Below, one piece after another: positions 6,564 through 6,855 of a stretch of 6,855 nucleotides of DNA. This DNA comes from Candidatus Peregrinibacteria bacterium (GTDB taxonomy: Bacteria > Patescibacteriota > Gracilibacteria > Peribacterales > Peribacteraceae): NCBI GenBank assembly GCA_030638845.1, contig DAOWDW010000051.1, positions 1 through 6,855 on the forward strand. The letters are read 5' to 3'. The notes under the pieces were generated by a model, which made no database searches, had not been told where the DNA came from, and was given only the letters and a program-made list of their open reading frames with translations. Within the stretch, counting starts at the first letter, position 1. The number at the start of each line of letters is the position of its first letter. The translations under genes were made by a program, and so were the position numbers.

Positions 6564-6658
6564 GGCAAACGCTCACGAAGGAGGAGCTAGCTTCACTTGT
6601 CTGTAATACAAACAGATGGCAAGCGAGGACTGAGTGTAACGAAGGAGTCGACTTGTCT
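6564..6658 (+). repeat. Two-copy imperfect tandem repeat
   Basis: Three blocks recur in the same order. GGCAAACG (6564-6571) recurs as GGCAAGCG (6618-6625). ACGAAGGAG occurs at 6575-6583 and 6639-6647. ACTTGTCT occurs at 6595-6602 and 6651-6658. Spacers differ in length between copies. Each copy has a palindrome between the last two blocks: AGCTAGCT at 6585-6592, and AGTCGACT at 6646-6653, which overlaps the flanking blocks. CACGAAG also occurs at 1-7 and, inverted, at 85-91, so this may be part of a dispersed repeat family in the genome. Confidence 0.5.
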
Positions 6659-6686
6659 CTGTGAACCAATATAATTAATTAGTTTT

Positions 6687-6721
6687 ACGCGACGACGGAG
6701 CGCGTTTGCCTTGATTTTTTT
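6687..6721 (+). terminator. Candidate terminator for the isoprenoid cluster
   Basis: ACGCG (6687-6691) pairs with CGCGT (6701-6705) around a nine-base loop, and a T7 run follows at 6715-6721. The T-run is nine bases beyond the stem, so the fit is imperfect. The 3' arm GCGTTTGCC (6702-6710) can instead pair perfectly with GGCAAACGC at 6564-6572, which brings the stem to within four bases of the T-run. Either structure would end transcription from the decarboxylase gene. Confidence 0.35.
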
Positions 6722-6744
6722 GGTTCGTTCCTATATTACCCTCG

Positions 6745-6838
6745 CACCTAGGAAAAGAAGAATGGTACTATCTAGGTGAGTGGGAGTTGTCGTTGGTTCG
6801 TTGAAGATTTTGCTTCGTCAAAAAACTTACAATCCCAC
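6745..6838 (+). other. Two adjacent hairpins, candidate structured RNA or leader
   Basis: Hairpin one: CACCTAG (6745-6751) pairs perfectly with CTAGGTG (6772-6778) around 20 bases. One base later comes hairpin two: GTGGGA (6780-6785) and TTGT (6787-6790) pair with ACAA (6829-6832) and TCCCAC (6833-6838), with G6786 bulged. Its apical part holds a small GAAG/CTTC stem (6803-6806 with 6813-6816). No T-run follows inside the window, so these are not terminators as seen. They could be a leader for a gene beyond the edge, or part of a non-coding RNA. Confidence 0.35.
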
Positions 6839-6855
6839 GATATCCTCATTGGATG

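Larger units (their letters stand above)
6537..6855. other. Non-coding, repeat-rich downstream region
   Basis: No convincing gene is present on either strand in these 319 bases; short open frames here lack family motifs and initiation signals. The composition is less AT-rich than the genes. It contains an imperfect tandem repeat (6564-6658), a long-distance 9-base inverted repeat ending near a T-run (6564-6721), a repeated 10-mer TTGGTTCGTT (6720-6729 and 6793-6802), and two adjacent hairpins (6745-6838). A promoter-like TATAAT at 6670-6675 with TCGACT at 6648-6653 (16-base spacer) could start a transcript that leaves the window. I match it to no known RNA family. Confidence 0.5.

Noticed and set aside
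6564..6658. CRISPR array
   Set aside because: There are only two degenerate copies, with unequal internal spacing and no constant repeat; no cas gene is present.
6487..6669. Minus-strand open frame of 60 codons after the decarboxylase
   Set aside because: It overlaps the decarboxylase 3' end and the tandem repeat; the protein is low in recognisable structure and has no family motif.

Overview
The window is AT-rich in its genes (many AAA, ATA and GGA codons) with two less AT-rich, structured non-coding flanks. It carries seven intact protein genes. They look bacterial, most probably from a small-genome lineage of the Candidate Phyla Radiation (Patescibacteria). The basis is the histidine kinase box FVSLASHQLRTPLSTLKW, a form I associate with those bacteria, together with a mevalonate route to isoprenoids and mostly absent Shine-Dalgarno sequences. 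That placement is inference; no rRNA or marker gene is present. All seven genes end in TAA and none contains in-frame TGA, so the standard bacterial code fits.

Layout: 1-190 is non-coding, with an intrinsic terminator (137-189) that ends something transcribed from upstream. A sigma70-type promoter (267-295) then drives a two-gene signalling unit at 312-2086: a membrane PAS histidine kinase and a receiver-only response regulator joined by a TAATG overlap. Converging on it from the minus strand is an MscS-family mechanosensitive channel (2181-3311). Divergent from the channel, a plus-strand cluster runs from 3391 to 6536: isopentenyl-diphosphate isomerase (type 1), cis-prenyltransferase (undecaprenyl diphosphate synthase), a mevalonate-kinase-like GHMP kinase and a mevalonate (di)phosphate decarboxylase. 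The last 319 bases (6537-6855) hold no convincing gene but many inverted and direct repeats.

Together the four-gene cluster covers much of the path from mevalonate to IPP/DMAPP and on to the polyprenyl carrier lipid used in cell-wall synthesis. Phosphomevalonate kinase (or isopentenyl phosphate kinase), HMG-CoA synthase and reductase, and a short-chain trans-prenyltransferase are not in the window. The decarboxylase has Asn where classical diphosphomevalonate decarboxylases have the diphosphate-binding Lys, and the kinase has an interrupted glycine-rich motif. So it is open whether the pathway runs through mevalonate diphosphate or through the mevalonate-phosphate/isopentenyl-phosphate shunt.

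I found no mobile element, CRISPR array or defence system. The less ordinary signals are the decarboxylase active-site change and the two structured non-coding flanks.
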